A DNA stretch of 62,277 nucleotides, from NCBI GenBank assembly GCA_013349585.1, contig DUZG01000006.1, positions 1 through 62,277 of the forward strand, read 5' to 3'. Below are positions 9,533-18,904 of the stretch, in pieces. Source of the DNA: Nitrospinota bacterium (GTDB lineage Bacteria; Nitrospinota; Nitrospinia; Nitrospinales; VA-1). Numbering within the stretch: the stretch's first letter is position 1; every line of letters begins with the position of its first letter. Both the position numbers and the translations under genes were made by a program. The notes under the pieces are model-generated. The model was given only the letters and a program-made list of their open reading frames with translations, was not told the origin of the DNA and did no database searches.

Positions 9533-10497
9533 TGAGTAAGGTTAAAGTTGGTGTTATTGGGGTAGGAAGGATGGGTACATACCATGTGGGTATTCTTGCC
9601 GAGTTACCTGGTGTTGAGCTTGCTGCGGTAGTAGATACAGACCCAAAAAATTTACAAGCAATCGAGAAAAATTACGGAATCCCCGGTTTCAACAACCATC
9701 AGGATATTTACGGCAAGGTTGAGGTTGCTGTAGTGGCTGTTCCGACAGGGTTGCATTACCCGATCACAAAAGATTTGTTGAGTGCAGGCATTCATGTATT
9801 GCTTGAAAAGCCTTGTGCGCACGACCTCGATCAGGCTCGCGAACTTTTTCAGATTGCCGAGGGTAAAGGTCTGACTTTGCATATTGGTCATGTGGAACGC
9901 TTCAATGGAGCGGTTCAGGAACTGCATAAAATTGTTGACTCCCCCATTTTTGTAGAGTGCAAGCGCATGGGGCCTTTTACAGATCGTATTAAAGATGATG
10001 GGGTGGTGCTCGATATTATGATCCATGATATCGATATCATTTTAAACCTTATTAAGTCCAAAGTAGTCGGCACTCATGTGTTGGGAGCATCAGTATTTTC
10101 TAGAAAAGACGATTTGGTAAACGCTCAACTTGAGTTCGAAAATGGATGTATAGCTAATATTCTTGCAAGTCGAGTATCACAGAACCAGGTCAGATCCCTT
10201 TCCGTCACTCAAAAAGATTCTTATGTTGTTCTGGATTACACGGATCAAGAAATTTATGTGCATAGAAAATCTTCCTCAGAGCATAAACTGAGCAAAGATT
10301 CAGTAAGGTATAAACAGGAATCGTTGGTTGAACGTATCTTTGTGCACAAAGAGAACCCTCTTAAACTGGAACTCAAACATTTTCTGGACTGCGCAACGAA
10401 TGGTCACCAACGAAAAGTGGCTATCGATAGCGAACTGTATTCTTTAGAAATCGCTTTGAATATTCTTGGTCAGTTCAATAAAACAAATCAAAAATAA
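9532..10497 (+). CDS. Gfo/Idh/MocA oxidoreductase, GnnA-like (probable UDP-GlcNAc 3-dehydrogenase)
   Basis: The product is a 321-residue NAD(P)-dependent Gfo/Idh/MocA protein. The Rossmann motif is GVIGVGRMG at residues 6-14. EKPCAHD carries the conserved Lys, and GHVERFNGAV is the signature of the UDP-amino-sugar dehydrogenase subgroup. The start is GTG, with AGAGGGG upstream. In Acidithiobacillus and Leptospira, a gene of this family next to lpxA (gnnA) oxidises UDP-GlcNAc at C3, and an aminotransferase (GnnB) then makes UDP-GlcNAc3N for amide-linked lipid A. One-base overlap with lpxA supports a lipid A role, but no GnnB aminotransferase is in the cluster. The substrate is therefore inferred from context and signature. 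Confidence 0.75.
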   Translation: MSKVKVGVIGVGRMGTYHVGILAELPGVELAAVVDTDPKNLQAIEKNYGIPGFNNHQDIYGKVEVAVVAVPTGLHYPITKDLLSAGIHVLLEKPCAHDLDQARELFQIAEGKGLTLHIGHVERFNGAVQELHKIVDSPIFVECKRMGPFTDRIKDDGVVLDIMIHDIDIILNLIKSKVVGTHVLGASVFSRKDDLVNAQLEFENGCIANILASRVSQNQVRSLSVTQKDSYVVLDYTDQEIYVHRKSSSEHKLSKDSVRYKQESLVERIFVHKENPLKLELKHFLDCATNGHQRKVAIDSELYSLEIALNILGQFNKTNQK

Positions 10498-10649
10498 TTT
10501 TGATTCGTCGTGTAGGCCAGCGGCGAACCGACGCAGTGAATAGGTTGATGCCCCTAAAACCCGAGAGCATCATCAAGTTTGTTACTATAGGGTTGTTAAT
10601 ATTTCTTCCCTTACAAGGCAGGGCTAACCGTCTGGTCTGAATTTTTGGA

Positions 10650-11465
10650 ATGCCATCTCACCCTATAAGAAAAATCGGATTGATAGCGGGTACCGGAGAA
10701 ATTCCGATCTACTTCGCCAGAAAAGCCCAGCAAAATGGAACAGAGTTGATAAGCATTGGTTTTTCGGATGAGATACAATCCAACCTATCGCCCTATTCAA
10801 AGAAATGCTATTCGTTCGGAGTTGGGCAACCCGGTAAAATTATTGATGCGTTGAAAAAAAATAACGTAGAAGATTTGCTGATATTGGGGAAAGTAGATAA
10901 GAGCATTATCTATAAACTTCAATTGCCCGATTTAAAATTCATCAAATTTTTGAAAAATATTGTTACCCATGAAGATAAGATTTTACTTTTAGGGGTGATC
11001 AATGAATTTGAAAAAGAAGGCATGCGTGTTCTAAACCAGAAAGATTTTTTAGCAGAAGTCTATCCCAAGACCGGTGTTCTGACCCGTAGAAAACCTTCTC
11101 AAAAAGAAGTGGAAGATATCGAATTCGGATTACCCATAGCGCGAAAACTGGCAGATATGGAAATCGGTCAAACTCTGGTGGTCAAAAATAAAACGGTTAT
11201 CGCCGTTGAAGCGTTTGAAGGAACGGACAAGGCCATTCAACGTGGGTGTGAATTGATCAAGGGAGGGTGCGTGGTGATAAAGGTCAGTAGAACGAATCAG
11301 GACTATCGCTATGATAGTCCAGGTATTGGTCCGCAAACCATAGAAACTCTTATAGAAGGCAGAGCCTCGGTTTTAGCTTTAGAGGCAGAACGCGTGATGG
11401 TGGTGGAGCAGGAAAAAGTAGTTAAAATGTCTGATAAAGCCAAGCTTTCGGTGACATGTATTTAG
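10650..11465 (+). CDS. lpxI: UDP-2,3-diacylglucosamine pyrophosphatase LpxI (DUF1009)
   Basis: LpxI hydrolyses UDP-2,3-diacylglucosamine to lipid X at the cytoplasmic face of the inner membrane, replacing LpxH in alphaproteobacteria and several other phyla. The 271-residue protein has the N-terminal GLIAGTGEIPIYFAR typical of LpxI. The conserved C-terminal catalytic region runs from VAVEAFEGTDKAIQRG to RTNQDYRYDSPGIGPQT, which contains the acidic residues needed for metal binding. It lies between the GnnA-like gene and lpxB, its normal place. A 152-base gap separates it from the upstream gene, and 34 bases separate its stop from the lpxB ATG. Confidence 0.92.
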   Translation: MPSHPIRKIGLIAGTGEIPIYFARKAQQNGTELISIGFSDEIQSNLSPYSKKCYSFGVGQPGKIIDALKKNNVEDLLILGKVDKSIIYKLQLPDLKFIKFLKNIVTHEDKILLLGVINEFEKEGMRVLNQKDFLAEVYPKTGVLTRRKPSQKEVEDIEFGLPIARKLADMEIGQTLVVKNKTVIAVEAFEGTDKAIQRGCELIKGGCVVIKVSRTNQDYRYDSPGIGPQTIETLIEGRASVLALEAERVMVVEQEKVVKMSDKAKLSVTCI

Positions 11466-11499
11466 TATTGTGAACTCTGACCTGGAAGGAGTGAGGGAG

Positions 11500-12672
11500 A
11501 TGAATATTCTAGAACCTCATTTCTTAATAGTAGCGGGTGAAGCCTCAGGAGATTTGCATGGGGCAAAACTTGTTCAATCTTTATTAGATATTTATCCCAA
11601 AGCCCGGTTTACCGGAATGGGGGGTACCCGCATGAGCGCTGCTGGCGTCAATACGCTGTTTGGTATCGAGCGTATGGGTGCAGTAGGTTTGGTAGAAATT
11701 TTTGCCGATTTTGGTCATTATATTGGTGTCTATCGTGTCTTGATGAAAGAAATAGCATCGCGTAAATACACCGCAATAATACTGATTGATTACCCCACCT
11801 TGAATCTTAGGCTCGCAAAGCAAGGCCGAAGACACGATTGCCCAGTTTATTATTTTATTAGCCCACAAGTATGGGCCTGGAGAAAAGGAAGGATAAAAGA
11901 TATTCGCAAATCGGTGCATAAGATGTTTGTTATTTTGCCTTTTGAGGAAGAGATGTACCGCGATGCAGGTGTTGATGCAGAGTTTTTGGGTCACCCCTTT
12001 ATCGAACTGGTGCACCCGACTCGTACCCGTGAAGAAAGCCTGGAAAAATTTTCTCTGAATTCAGACATAAAAACTGTTGGACTTCTTCCTGGAAGCCGGA
12101 TGAATGAAGTCACTTCTTTGTTGGATGAAATGTTGCAGGCCGCAGAGAAAATAAAAAAGGAGTTAGGCTCTTGCCAGTTCTTACTTCCCTTAGCTGAATC
12201 GATAGATACCGATTTGATTCAACAGAAGTTGGGTTCTAATCCGCTCGATATAAAAATAATACAAGGTGAAACCTATGACGTAATGAATACTTGCGATACT
12301 CTAATAATCGCATCGGGTTCAGCGACTCTTGAAGCGGGAATTATAGGTTGTCCCATGGTGATTGTTTATAAACTGAATCCATTGACTTATTGGTTGGCCC
12401 TCGTGCTTGTAAATACTCCTTATTATGGATTAGTCAATATCGTAGCGGGAGAAGGCGTTGCTCCAGAATTGATCCAGAGTGAGGCAAACGCAGATAATAT
12501 TGCAGCAGAAACTTTGAAATTTTTAAAGAACCCTGAACACTGCCAGGAAATACGAGACCGATTGTTGCTAATTCGAAAAAACCTGGGTAGTCCGGGAGTG
12601 ATGAAAGCCATTGCGTCAAGCATGGCTGATTCGTTATCAAAAATAACTCCACATGAAAAAATTTCTCTTTAA
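11500..12672 (+). CDS. lpxB: Lipid-A-disaccharide synthase LpxB
   Basis: LpxB condenses lipid X and UDP-diacylglucosamine into the beta-1,6 disaccharide of lipid A. It is a GT19 membrane-associated enzyme. I prefer the ATG at 11500 to the GTG at 11470, because AAGGAG (11486-11491) lies 8 bases before it and the family start (FLIVAGEASGDLHGA) follows at once. PQVWAWRKGR, GLLPGSRMNEV and the ASGSATLEAG motif of the nucleotide-binding half are all present. At 390 residues it is close to the E. coli length. Its 3' end overlaps the start of the acyltransferase gene by 20 bases. Confidence 0.94.
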   Translation: MNILEPHFLIVAGEASGDLHGAKLVQSLLDIYPKARFTGMGGTRMSAAGVNTLFGIERMGAVGLVEIFADFGHYIGVYRVLMKEIASRKYTAIILIDYPTLNLRLAKQGRRHDCPVYYFISPQVWAWRKGRIKDIRKSVHKMFVILPFEEEMYRDAGVDAEFLGHPFIELVHPTRTREESLEKFSLNSDIKTVGLLPGSRMNEVTSLLDEMLQAAEKIKKELGSCQFLLPLAESIDTDLIQQKLGSNPLDIKIIQGETYDVMNTCDTLIIASGSATLEAGIIGCPMVIVYKLNPLTYWLALVLVNTPYYGLVNIVAGEGVAPELIQSEANADNIAAETLKFLKNPEHCQEIRDRLLLIRKNLGSPGVMKAIASSMADSLSKITPHEKISL

Positions 12673-13297
12673 TTATATAATTCCCTATCTTCTATATGGA
12701 GTGGTTTTTTTGTGGTGCGCAACACTTCGCATGAAGAACCTGAATAGTGAGGCGGAAGATCAAATCAATAATTTGACCGGGCCTTATATTCTAACTTTAT
12801 GGCATGGAAGAATTTTTTATCTATTTTATTATCTAAGAAATCGCCCTGATTATTTTTTATTGATCAGCCCCAGTGCAGATGGAGATCTATTGGCAAAACT
12901 TGCACGTTTGATGGGGTATTCTGTGATTCGCGGGTCTACCTTCAAAAAAGCGGTACCTGCGGCCCGGTCCCTGATTCGCGTTTTGCGAGACGGGCAACGA
13001 ATTATCATCATTGCAGATGGTTCCCGTGGTCCACGTTGTATTGCTCAGTCGGGTTCTGTGCAACTAGCGGGTATTACCAAACTGCCTTTGTTTCCAATGA
13101 CTTATTTGGCAAAGAGCAAAGTAACTTTGAACACTTGGGACAAGTTTATCCTGCCTCTTCCCTTCACCCGTTGTAGCATTAATTTTGGTTCTCCTATTTA
13201 TATTGCTTCGCGTTCTTCAGAAGAATTGGTTGAAGAAAAACGCCTTGAACTCGAAACGCAGTTAAACCAGCTATCTTCAAAATGTGACAAAGCCTGA
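12653..13297 (+). CDS. DUF374 lysophospholipid acyltransferase-family protein
   Basis: This 214-residue member of the DUF374 branch of the LPLAT superfamily probably acylates a lipid A precursor or phospholipid at the inner membrane. An N-terminal hydrophobic segment (about 5-25) is followed by LTLWHGR (catalytic His region, lacking the usual HX4D spacing but typical of DUF374), SPSADGDLLA, and IADGSRGPRC. It overlaps lpxB by 20 bases and ends the envelope operon. DUF374 genes are often found beside lpx or kdtA genes. Its acyl donor and acceptor cannot be read from the sequence. No waaA or lpxK follows here. Confidence 0.75.
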   Translation: MKKFLFNYIIPYLLYGVVFLWCATLRMKNLNSEAEDQINNLTGPYILTLWHGRIFYLFYYLRNRPDYFLLISPSADGDLLAKLARLMGYSVIRGSTFKKAVPAARSLIRVLRDGQRIIIIADGSRGPRCIAQSGSVQLAGITKLPLFPMTYLAKSKVTLNTWDKFILPLPFTRCSINFGSPIYIASRSSEELVEEKRLELETQLNQLSSKCDKA

Positions 13298-13360
13298 AAA
13301 CGCTTTAAAATTAACCATTTTTATGGGCATTTTGTCTCAAAATCAGGCACGGGTTCGGGT

Positions 13361-13389
13361 TTGAATTTAATAGGGGGGTATGGTATAGT
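13361..13389 (+). promoter_or_regulatory. Candidate sigma-70 promoter upstream of glnB
   Basis: TTGAAT at 13361-13366 (four of six consensus bases) is separated by exactly 17 bases from TATAGT at 13384-13389 (five of six). It lies about 220 bases before glnB and 75 bases upstream of a sigma-54-like site. This is pattern matching only. Confidence 0.45.
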
Positions 13390-13463
13390 TTCTCCGCTCC
13401 TTAAACTCCTTTAAATGCATAGTTTTTTGATCAGATACCCAGAATGTGTCGATCCCCCAAGGG

Positions 13464-13480
13464 TTGGCATGGAAATTGTA
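13464..13480 (+). promoter_or_regulatory. Candidate sigma-54 (-24/-12) promoter upstream of glnB
   Basis: TTGGCATGGAAATTGTA matches the RpoN consensus YTGGCACGrNNNTTGCW at nearly every fixed position, with T for C after the TGGCA block and GT for GC at -12. GG and GT are 10 bases apart, as required. It lies 130 bases before the glnB ATG, where nitrogen-controlled promoters are common. Together with the upstream sigma-70-like site it would give a constitutive/induced tandem pair. I found no clear NtrC palindrome. The 312-base region 13298-13609 otherwise holds only a spurious 61-codon ORF. Confidence 0.6.
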
Positions 13481-13600
13481 TTCTCTAGGGTAAATGGTAT
13501 TTTTAAAGGGGTTTATTTAAGCGAATCAATCAGGTGTCAGTATATAAACCTGATGGTAAAGTCGTCATCAAGCCCTGATCTATCTGAACAAATTGGCTAG

Positions 13601-13948
<348 letters not shown>

Positions 13949-14009
13949 CTTTTGCAATAAGTTAGCTTTGTAGCTTGCAGTTGTGATCCCGGAAAGTTTA
14001 TTTATTTTG

Positions 14010-14041
14010 GTTCAGCAGTCGCTATGCGGCGCTGAACTTTT
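14010..14041 (+). terminator. Hairpin with T tract between glnB and glnA (terminator or attenuator)
   Basis: Arms GTTCAGC (14010-14016) and GCTGAAC (14031-14037) are perfectly complementary. The stem continues past a bulged A with GTCGC/GCGGC around the loop TAT. TTTT follows at 14038-14041 and then more T-rich sequence. It lies 62 bases after the glnB stop and 56 before the glnA start. It could end glnB transcripts or set a glnB:glnA ratio. Confidence 0.7.
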
Positions 14042-14093
14042 GCATTTTATTTTAGTGAACATAATTTAATTAATTTTTGCAGGAGAAATGTTA

Positions 14094-15506
14094 ATGACCC
14101 CCAAAGAGGCGGTAGATTTCGCTAAACAAAATAATGCTCGCGTCGTAGATTTGAAATTTACAGATCTATTGGGTACGTGGCAGCATTTTTCTGTTCCCAC
14201 CAGTGAATTAAAAGAAGATATGTTTGAAGACGGGCTGGGTTTCGATGGCTCAAGTATCCGCGGCTGGCAGGCTATCAACGCCAGTGACATGCTGGTTATT
14301 CCTGATCCAACTACAACGGTTATGGATCCATTTATGAAGCATCCTACCGTTAGCATGATTTGTAATATTGTTGATCCAATAACCAAGGAAAAATACAGTA
14401 GAGATCCACGAAACATAGGGCAAAAAGCAGAAGCTTATCTTAAATCTACTGGAATCGGCGACACTGCGTATTTTGGTCCTGAAGCTGAGTTTTTCGTCTT
14501 CGACAATGTTCAGTATGACTCAACGACTAACGAATCTTTTTATTCTATTGATTCAGAAGAGGGAACCTGGAATACAGGTAGTGATGAAGGCCCGAACCTC
14601 GGTCACAAACCCCGGCATAAGGAAGGTTATTTTCCAGTTGCTCCGGCTGACACGCTTCAGGATATTCGATCTGAAATGATGTTGACGATGGAACAGGTCG
14701 GTCTCGAGATGGAATGTCATCATCATGAAGTGGCAACAGGCGGCCAGTGTGAACTCGCGATGCGCTTTTCGTCACTCGTTGATTGCGCTGATAAGCTGAT
14801 GTGGTACAAATATATTGTTAAAAATGTTGCCAAGGCACACGGTAAAACGGCGACATTTATGCCGAAACCCATGTATGGCGATAACGGAACTGGAATGCAC
14901 ACCCATCAGAGTATTTGGAAGGATGGTAAACCTTTGTTTGCTGGAAACAGCTATGCGGGGTTTAGTGAAATGGGAATGCATTATATCGGTGGAATTCTGA
15001 AACATTCCAGAGCCATTTGTGCGATATCTAATCCAACCACAAACTCTTATAAAAGATTGGTTCCGGGATTCGAAGCACCGGTAAACCTGGCTTACTCAAG
15101 TCGCAACCGAAGTGCTGCGATTCGAATTCCAATGTATTCTCCGAGTCCTAAAGCAAAACGTTTGGAAATCCGTTACCCAGATCCATCCTGTAACGGTTAC
15201 CTCGCTTTTGTAGTGATGTTAATGGCAGGATTGGACGGAATTCAGAATAAAATCGACCCCGGTGAGCCGTTGGATAAAAATATTTATTCTCTCGGACCGG
15301 AAGAGTTGGCAAATATTCCTACTCTGCCGCATTCCTTGGAAGATGCTATCCAGGCTTTGCAAGATGATCATGAATTCTTGCTTAAGGGTGATGTGTTCAC
15401 TCAGGATGTGGTTGATACATGGATCGATTATAAAAGAGAAAATGAGATTGATCAGATGCGATTGCGTCCGCATCCACTTGAATTTCAAATGTACTACGAT
15501 TGCTGA
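14094..15506 (+). CDS. glnA: Glutamine synthetase, type I
   Basis: The enzyme makes glutamine from glutamate, ammonia and ATP as a dodecamer in the cytoplasm. I choose the ATG at 14094 because AGGAG (14081-14085) is 8 bases upstream; the ATG at 14088 leaves only 2. The 470-residue protein carries [10 protein letters not shown] and [14 protein letters not shown] near the N-terminal and metal-binding regions. The active-site loop [13 protein letters not shown] and the [11 protein letters not shown] segment are also present. The adenylylation tyrosine is conserved in [11 protein letters not shown]. That residue, and glnE immediately downstream, mark it as a GSI-beta enzyme regulated by adenylylation. 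A strong terminator follows. Confidence 0.97.
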   Translation: MTPKEAVDFAKQNNARVVDLKFTDLLGTWQHFSVPTSELKEDMFEDGLGFDGSSIRGWQAINASDMLVIPDPTTTVMDPFMKHPTVSMICNIVDPITKEKYSRDPRNIGQKAEAYLKSTGIGDTAYFGPEAEFFVFDNVQYDSTTNESFYSIDSEEGTWNTGSDEGPNLGHKPRHKEGYFPVAPADTLQDIRSEMMLTMEQVGLEMECHHHEVATGGQCELAMRFSSLVDCADKLMWYKYIVKNVAKAHGKTATFMPKPMYGDNGTGMHTHQSIWKDGKPLFAGNSYAGFSEMGMHYIGGILKHSRAICAISNPTTNSYKRLVPGFEAPVNLAYSSRNRSAAIRIPMYSPSPKAKRLEIRYPDPSCNGYLAFVVMLMAGLDGIQNKIDPGEPLDKNIYSLGPEELANIPTLPHSLEDAIQALQDDHEFLLKGDVFTQDVVDTWIDYKRENEIDQMRLRPHPLEFQMYYDC

Positions 15507-15532
15507 TTTGGTGAATGCCGGAGATGTGATTT

Positions 15533-15563
15533 CCCCCTGGGTTCACCCAGGGGGTTTTTTTTT
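15533..15563 (+). terminator. Intrinsic terminator after glnA
   Basis: Perfect 9-bp arms CCCCCTGGG (15533-15541) and CCCAGGGGG (15546-15554) enclose a TTCA loop, followed by nine T residues (15555-15563). This is a textbook rho-independent terminator and separates glnA from glnE. Confidence 0.95.
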
Positions 15564-15647
15564 GTTTTCGGGAATACAAGGTGAAGATTTCTTATCTCTT
15601 TGAGAGAGCTTTGCATTTTTGTTAGTTATTTTTCAAAAGGTGATTCG

Positions 15648-18600
15648 TTGAACTCCAAAGAAACACTAATAGAAAAAATCCATAACGGTGAACCTTGGGA
15701 TAGTCAGTTGGAGTCTGACTTAATGAATTTTGGGTTTCAGGTCCCTTCGAAATGTTGGAAAGATTTAATTTCTCTCGCCAAAGATGTAAATTTCAAAAAA
15801 CTCTATCCGCAATTTTTTTCAAGCCTATTAGAAATATCCGCACGCTCGCATAATGCAGATTTGGCATTGCATAACCTCGAACGTTTTTCTGAAAAATTTT
15901 CTGACAAAGATCATTTGTTCACGCAGTTCTCGGAATTTAAAACTCTGCTGGAGGCATTGGTTTTTTTATTTTCAGGGAGTCAGATTCTTACAGACTCCCT
16001 TCTCAGTGAGCCTTCCTATGTGAATTGGCTGAGCCGGCCCGACACTCTGACAAAATCCAAATCAAAAGATATTTTGATAAGAGATTTTTACGAATGGGAA
16101 GGCTTTGATGAAAAAGATATTTCAGTCATCCTTAGGAAATTCAAAAAACGAGAATACATACGCATCGGCCTTCGCGACTTGCTCGGAAACGTGGAGCTAA
16201 TGGAAACGGTAGGTGATATTTCTAACCTGGCAGATGTTTGTTTGCAAATTGCTTATGAAAAAGCGAATAGGGATTTGCAAAAAAAACACGGAATTCCTTC
16301 GTATGAAGATGCGGATGGGAATTTGAAAGTAGCGGAGTTTGCTATTCTTGGTATGGGAAAGCTGGGAGGGCAGGAGCTAAACTACAGTTCGGATATCGAT
16401 CTTATTTATATCTATACTTCAAGTCACGGCGAAACCCAACCCGGACCATCCCAATCGATTACAGGTATAAAAATATCCAACCATGAATATTTCTCGAAAT
16501 TAGCGCGGCAAATTACCCAGTACATAAATGAAATTACTTCCGAAGGAAATGTTTTTCGGGTCGATTTAGATCTTCGACCTGATGGTCCTAGCGGTGAAAT
16601 TACAAGTTCGCTTGCTAGCTGCGAAACCTATTATCAGTCCTGGGGAAGAACCTGGGAAAGGCAGGCCATGATCAAAGCCAGAGTTTCGGCTGGTAATGAA
16701 GCTTTAGGCAGAGAATTTTTTGCAATGATGGAGCCGTTTATCTATCGCCGTAGTTTGGATTTTGAAGCTATAGAAGAAATCAAATCCATGAAGAACCGTA
16801 TCAACCAAACCCTGAAGGGTAAAAAATCCGGAAATATCAAGCTTGGGTTCGGAGGCATACGCGAGGTTGAATTTTTTATTCAGGCTTATCAACTTTTGTT
16901 CGGGGGTAGGGATAAAGAATTGCGCACCCGAGGATCTCTGATGGCTTTGGAGGTTTTGAAAGATAAAAATATTATCGCTGAAGAAGATTACTTATGTCTT
17001 TCCGAGGCTTATATTTTTTTAAGGCATCTTGAGAACAGGGTGCAAATAACCTTTGGTCTGCAAACTCATCAACTCCCGGAAAATGATGCGGACCGGGTAG
17101 TCCTTGCTAAAAAGATGCGGATCGATGGAAAGACAATGGAGGAGTTGTCCGCTAACTTGATGAAGGTTTATGAATCGCACACCTCTTTTGTTGGAAAAAT
17201 TTTTTCTGAGCAGTTTGCAGAAAAAGAAAAACGCAAAGCTGCAGAAAAGATTTCGCGTGAATGGGAACAATCGCGGGAAGGGGAGATATTATTTTCTGAA
17301 GATACTCTTGCATCCATTCCTTTAATTAGAGATCCGATTCAGGCATTTCGATTTTTAAAAGTATTGCGTGACGGTTCCGCATTTTCGCATCCTTCGGAAA
17401 AAAGTATAAAGGTATTCAATTTTATCTTGCCAAAAATCATTATCCAATGCGGCCGGGTTCCAAGCCCTGGGGAGGCAATTGAAAACCTGTGCCGGTTTAT
17501 CGAAGCCACGGGAGCGAGAGAATCTTTTCTGAACTTATTTCAAGAGAACGAAAAGTTTATGGAACTTTTGCTTATCCTGTTTGGAAGCAGCGGTCTTCTT
17601 TCCCAGATAATTATAAAAAAACCTGAATTGGTAGACCTTCTAACGGATATGGATGCGGTTTATCGGTTTAAGACACCTGAAAAAATTTCAGAAAATTTAG
17701 ATAAGTATTTACTGGCAGGCACTACCCTAAATGAAAAGTCGCTTATTCTGCGTCGATTTAAACAAGCTGAAGAGTTGCGGATCGGTGTGAGATATCTGAT
17801 CAAGGAAGCAGATTTAGAAGGCACGCTTTCCGATCTCTCAAATCTTGCTGATGTTTATCTTCAGGGAGTTCTCAATCTGGCTTGTAAGGAAGTGAGTCAG
17901 AAAAGCGGCCATCCTGTTGCTAAAGATTTTTGTATTGTAGGCATGGGAAAATTGGGTGGCGGAGAATTGAATTTTGGTTCTGATTTAGATGTTATTTTCG
18001 TTTATGACGAACCCGACGAGAATAATGGAACCCATTATGCTGCCATTTCCCAATTGATCTACAAGCTGACCTCCGAAATGACTTCTGCGGGATACGCCTA
18101 CAAAATCGATACGGATCTTCGACCCGAAGGGGGTGCAGGGGTTTTAGTTATGTCAATCGCAGGTTATGAACGCTATTTCAAGACGCGAGCAAGAATCTGG
18201 GAACAGCATGCAATGGTGAGGGCGCGCGTGGTAGCTGGAAGTAAAGAAGTTGGCGAAAAATTTATGGAACGAGTTCACAGTTTTGTATTTCAGGATAATT
18301 TTGAATACAGCGCGCTCATAGAAATTTCGCGGATGCGGGAGCGGATGGAATTGGAGTTGGGCCAGGAAAAAAGGAAAGGTAAAAATGTAAAGCTTGGGTT
18401 TGGAGGGATTGCAGATATTGAATTTGCTATGCAAATTTTACAATTGATGCACGGGAAAAAAAATCCACGCCTCCGAAAAACCAATACACTAAGCGCTCTC
18501 GATATGTTTGTTGCCCAGGGAATGATAGATCAGAGTAAAGCGGACCAGGCGAAAGGAAATTATCTTTTTTTGAGAAGACTGGAATGTGCGTTGCGGATTA

Positions 18601-18845
18601 TTCACGAGAACCCCACCAATAACCTTCCGAAGGAAGTGCGCGACCTAGCGCAACTTGCTCGTCTGATGTCCTACACTGGGGATGATGAGGATAGCCTTGC
18701 CAATGCTTTACTGAAAGACTACGAAAAGCACACAGTGCAGATGCGGGATTATTACCGTGATACCATAGGGCAATTATTGCGTACCGGGCCTAGCTCATCT
18801 TCTGCAGAAGAAAACGAGAATAGGCCTATCGATACTGTCAATTAA
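15648..18845 (+). CDS. glnE: Bifunctional glutamine synthetase adenylyltransferase/deadenylase GlnE
   Basis: GlnE adds and removes AMP on the glutamine synthetase tyrosine in response to P-II and glutamine. Two nucleotidyltransferase domains are clear. The N-terminal deadenylase has GMGKLGGQELNYSSDID (about residue 237), and the C-terminal adenylylase has GMGKLGGGELNFGSDLD (about 765). Each is followed by a helical GlnD_UR_UTase-like domain with a LGFGGIxxxEF motif. I prefer the TTG at 15648, preceded by AAAGGTGA at 15636-15643, over the TTG at 15600. The resulting 1065 residues exceed the E. coli protein by about 120. It is separated from glnA by a terminator, so it probably has its own promoter. 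No glnD is in the window. Confidence 0.95.
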   Translation: MNSKETLIEKIHNGEPWDSQLESDLMNFGFQVPSKCWKDLISLAKDVNFKKLYPQFFSSLLEISARSHNADLALHNLERFSEKFSDKDHLFTQFSEFKTLLEALVFLFSGSQILTDSLLSEPSYVNWLSRPDTLTKSKSKDILIRDFYEWEGFDEKDISVILRKFKKREYIRIGLRDLLGNVELMETVGDISNLADVCLQIAYEKANRDLQKKHGIPSYEDADGNLKVAEFAILGMGKLGGQELNYSSDIDLIYIYTSSHGETQPGPSQSITGIKISNHEYFSKLARQITQYINEITSEGNVFRVDLDLRPDGPSGEITSSLASCETYYQSWGRTWERQAMIKARVSAGNEALGREFFAMMEPFIYRRSLDFEAIEEIKSMKNRINQTLKGKKSGNIKLGFGGIREVEFFIQAYQLLFGGRDKELRTRGSLMALEVLKDKNIIAEEDYLCLSEAYIFLRHLENRVQITFGLQTHQLPENDADRVVLAKKMRIDGKTMEELSANLMKVYESHTSFVGKIFSEQFAEKEKRKAAEKISREWEQSREGEILFSEDTLASIPLIRDPIQAFRFLKVLRDGSAFSHPSEKSIKVFNFILPKIIIQCGRVPSPGEAIENLCRFIEATGARESFLNLFQENEKFMELLLILFGSSGLLSQIIIKKPELVDLLTDMDAVYRFKTPEKISENLDKYLLAGTTLNEKSLILRRFKQAEELRIGVRYLIKEADLEGTLSDLSNLADVYLQGVLNLACKEVSQKSGHPVAKDFCIVGMGKLGGGELNFGSDLDVIFVYDEPDENNGTHYAAISQLIYKLTSEMTSAGYAYKIDTDLRPEGGAGVLVMSIAGYERYFKTRARIWEQHAMVRARVVAGSKEVGEKFMERVHSFVFQDNFEYSALIEISRMRERMELELGQEKRKGKNVKLGFGGIADIEFAMQILQLMHGKKNPRLRKTNTLSALDMFVAQGMIDQSKADQAKGNYLFLRRLECALRIIHENPTNNLPKEVRDLAQLARLMSYTGDDEDSLANALLKDYEKHTVQMRDYYRDTIGQLLRTGPSSSSAEENENRPIDTVN

Positions 18846-18904
18846 GAGAGATATTTAAGATGTTTTAAACATCTCAACTTAAGACCATTTGAGTTAATAT
18901 TTTC

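Noticed and set aside
10500-10639. Short open frame between the GnnA-like gene and lpxI, ending in a signal-peptide-like stretch (IIKFVTIGLLIFLPLQG)
   Set aside because: About 46 codons, no ribosome-binding site and no recognisable product; could be a remnant but cannot be supported.
13415-13600. 61-codon ORF between the DUF374 gene and glnB
   Set aside because: It overlaps the sigma-54-like promoter, has no ribosome-binding site, and its product resembles no family.
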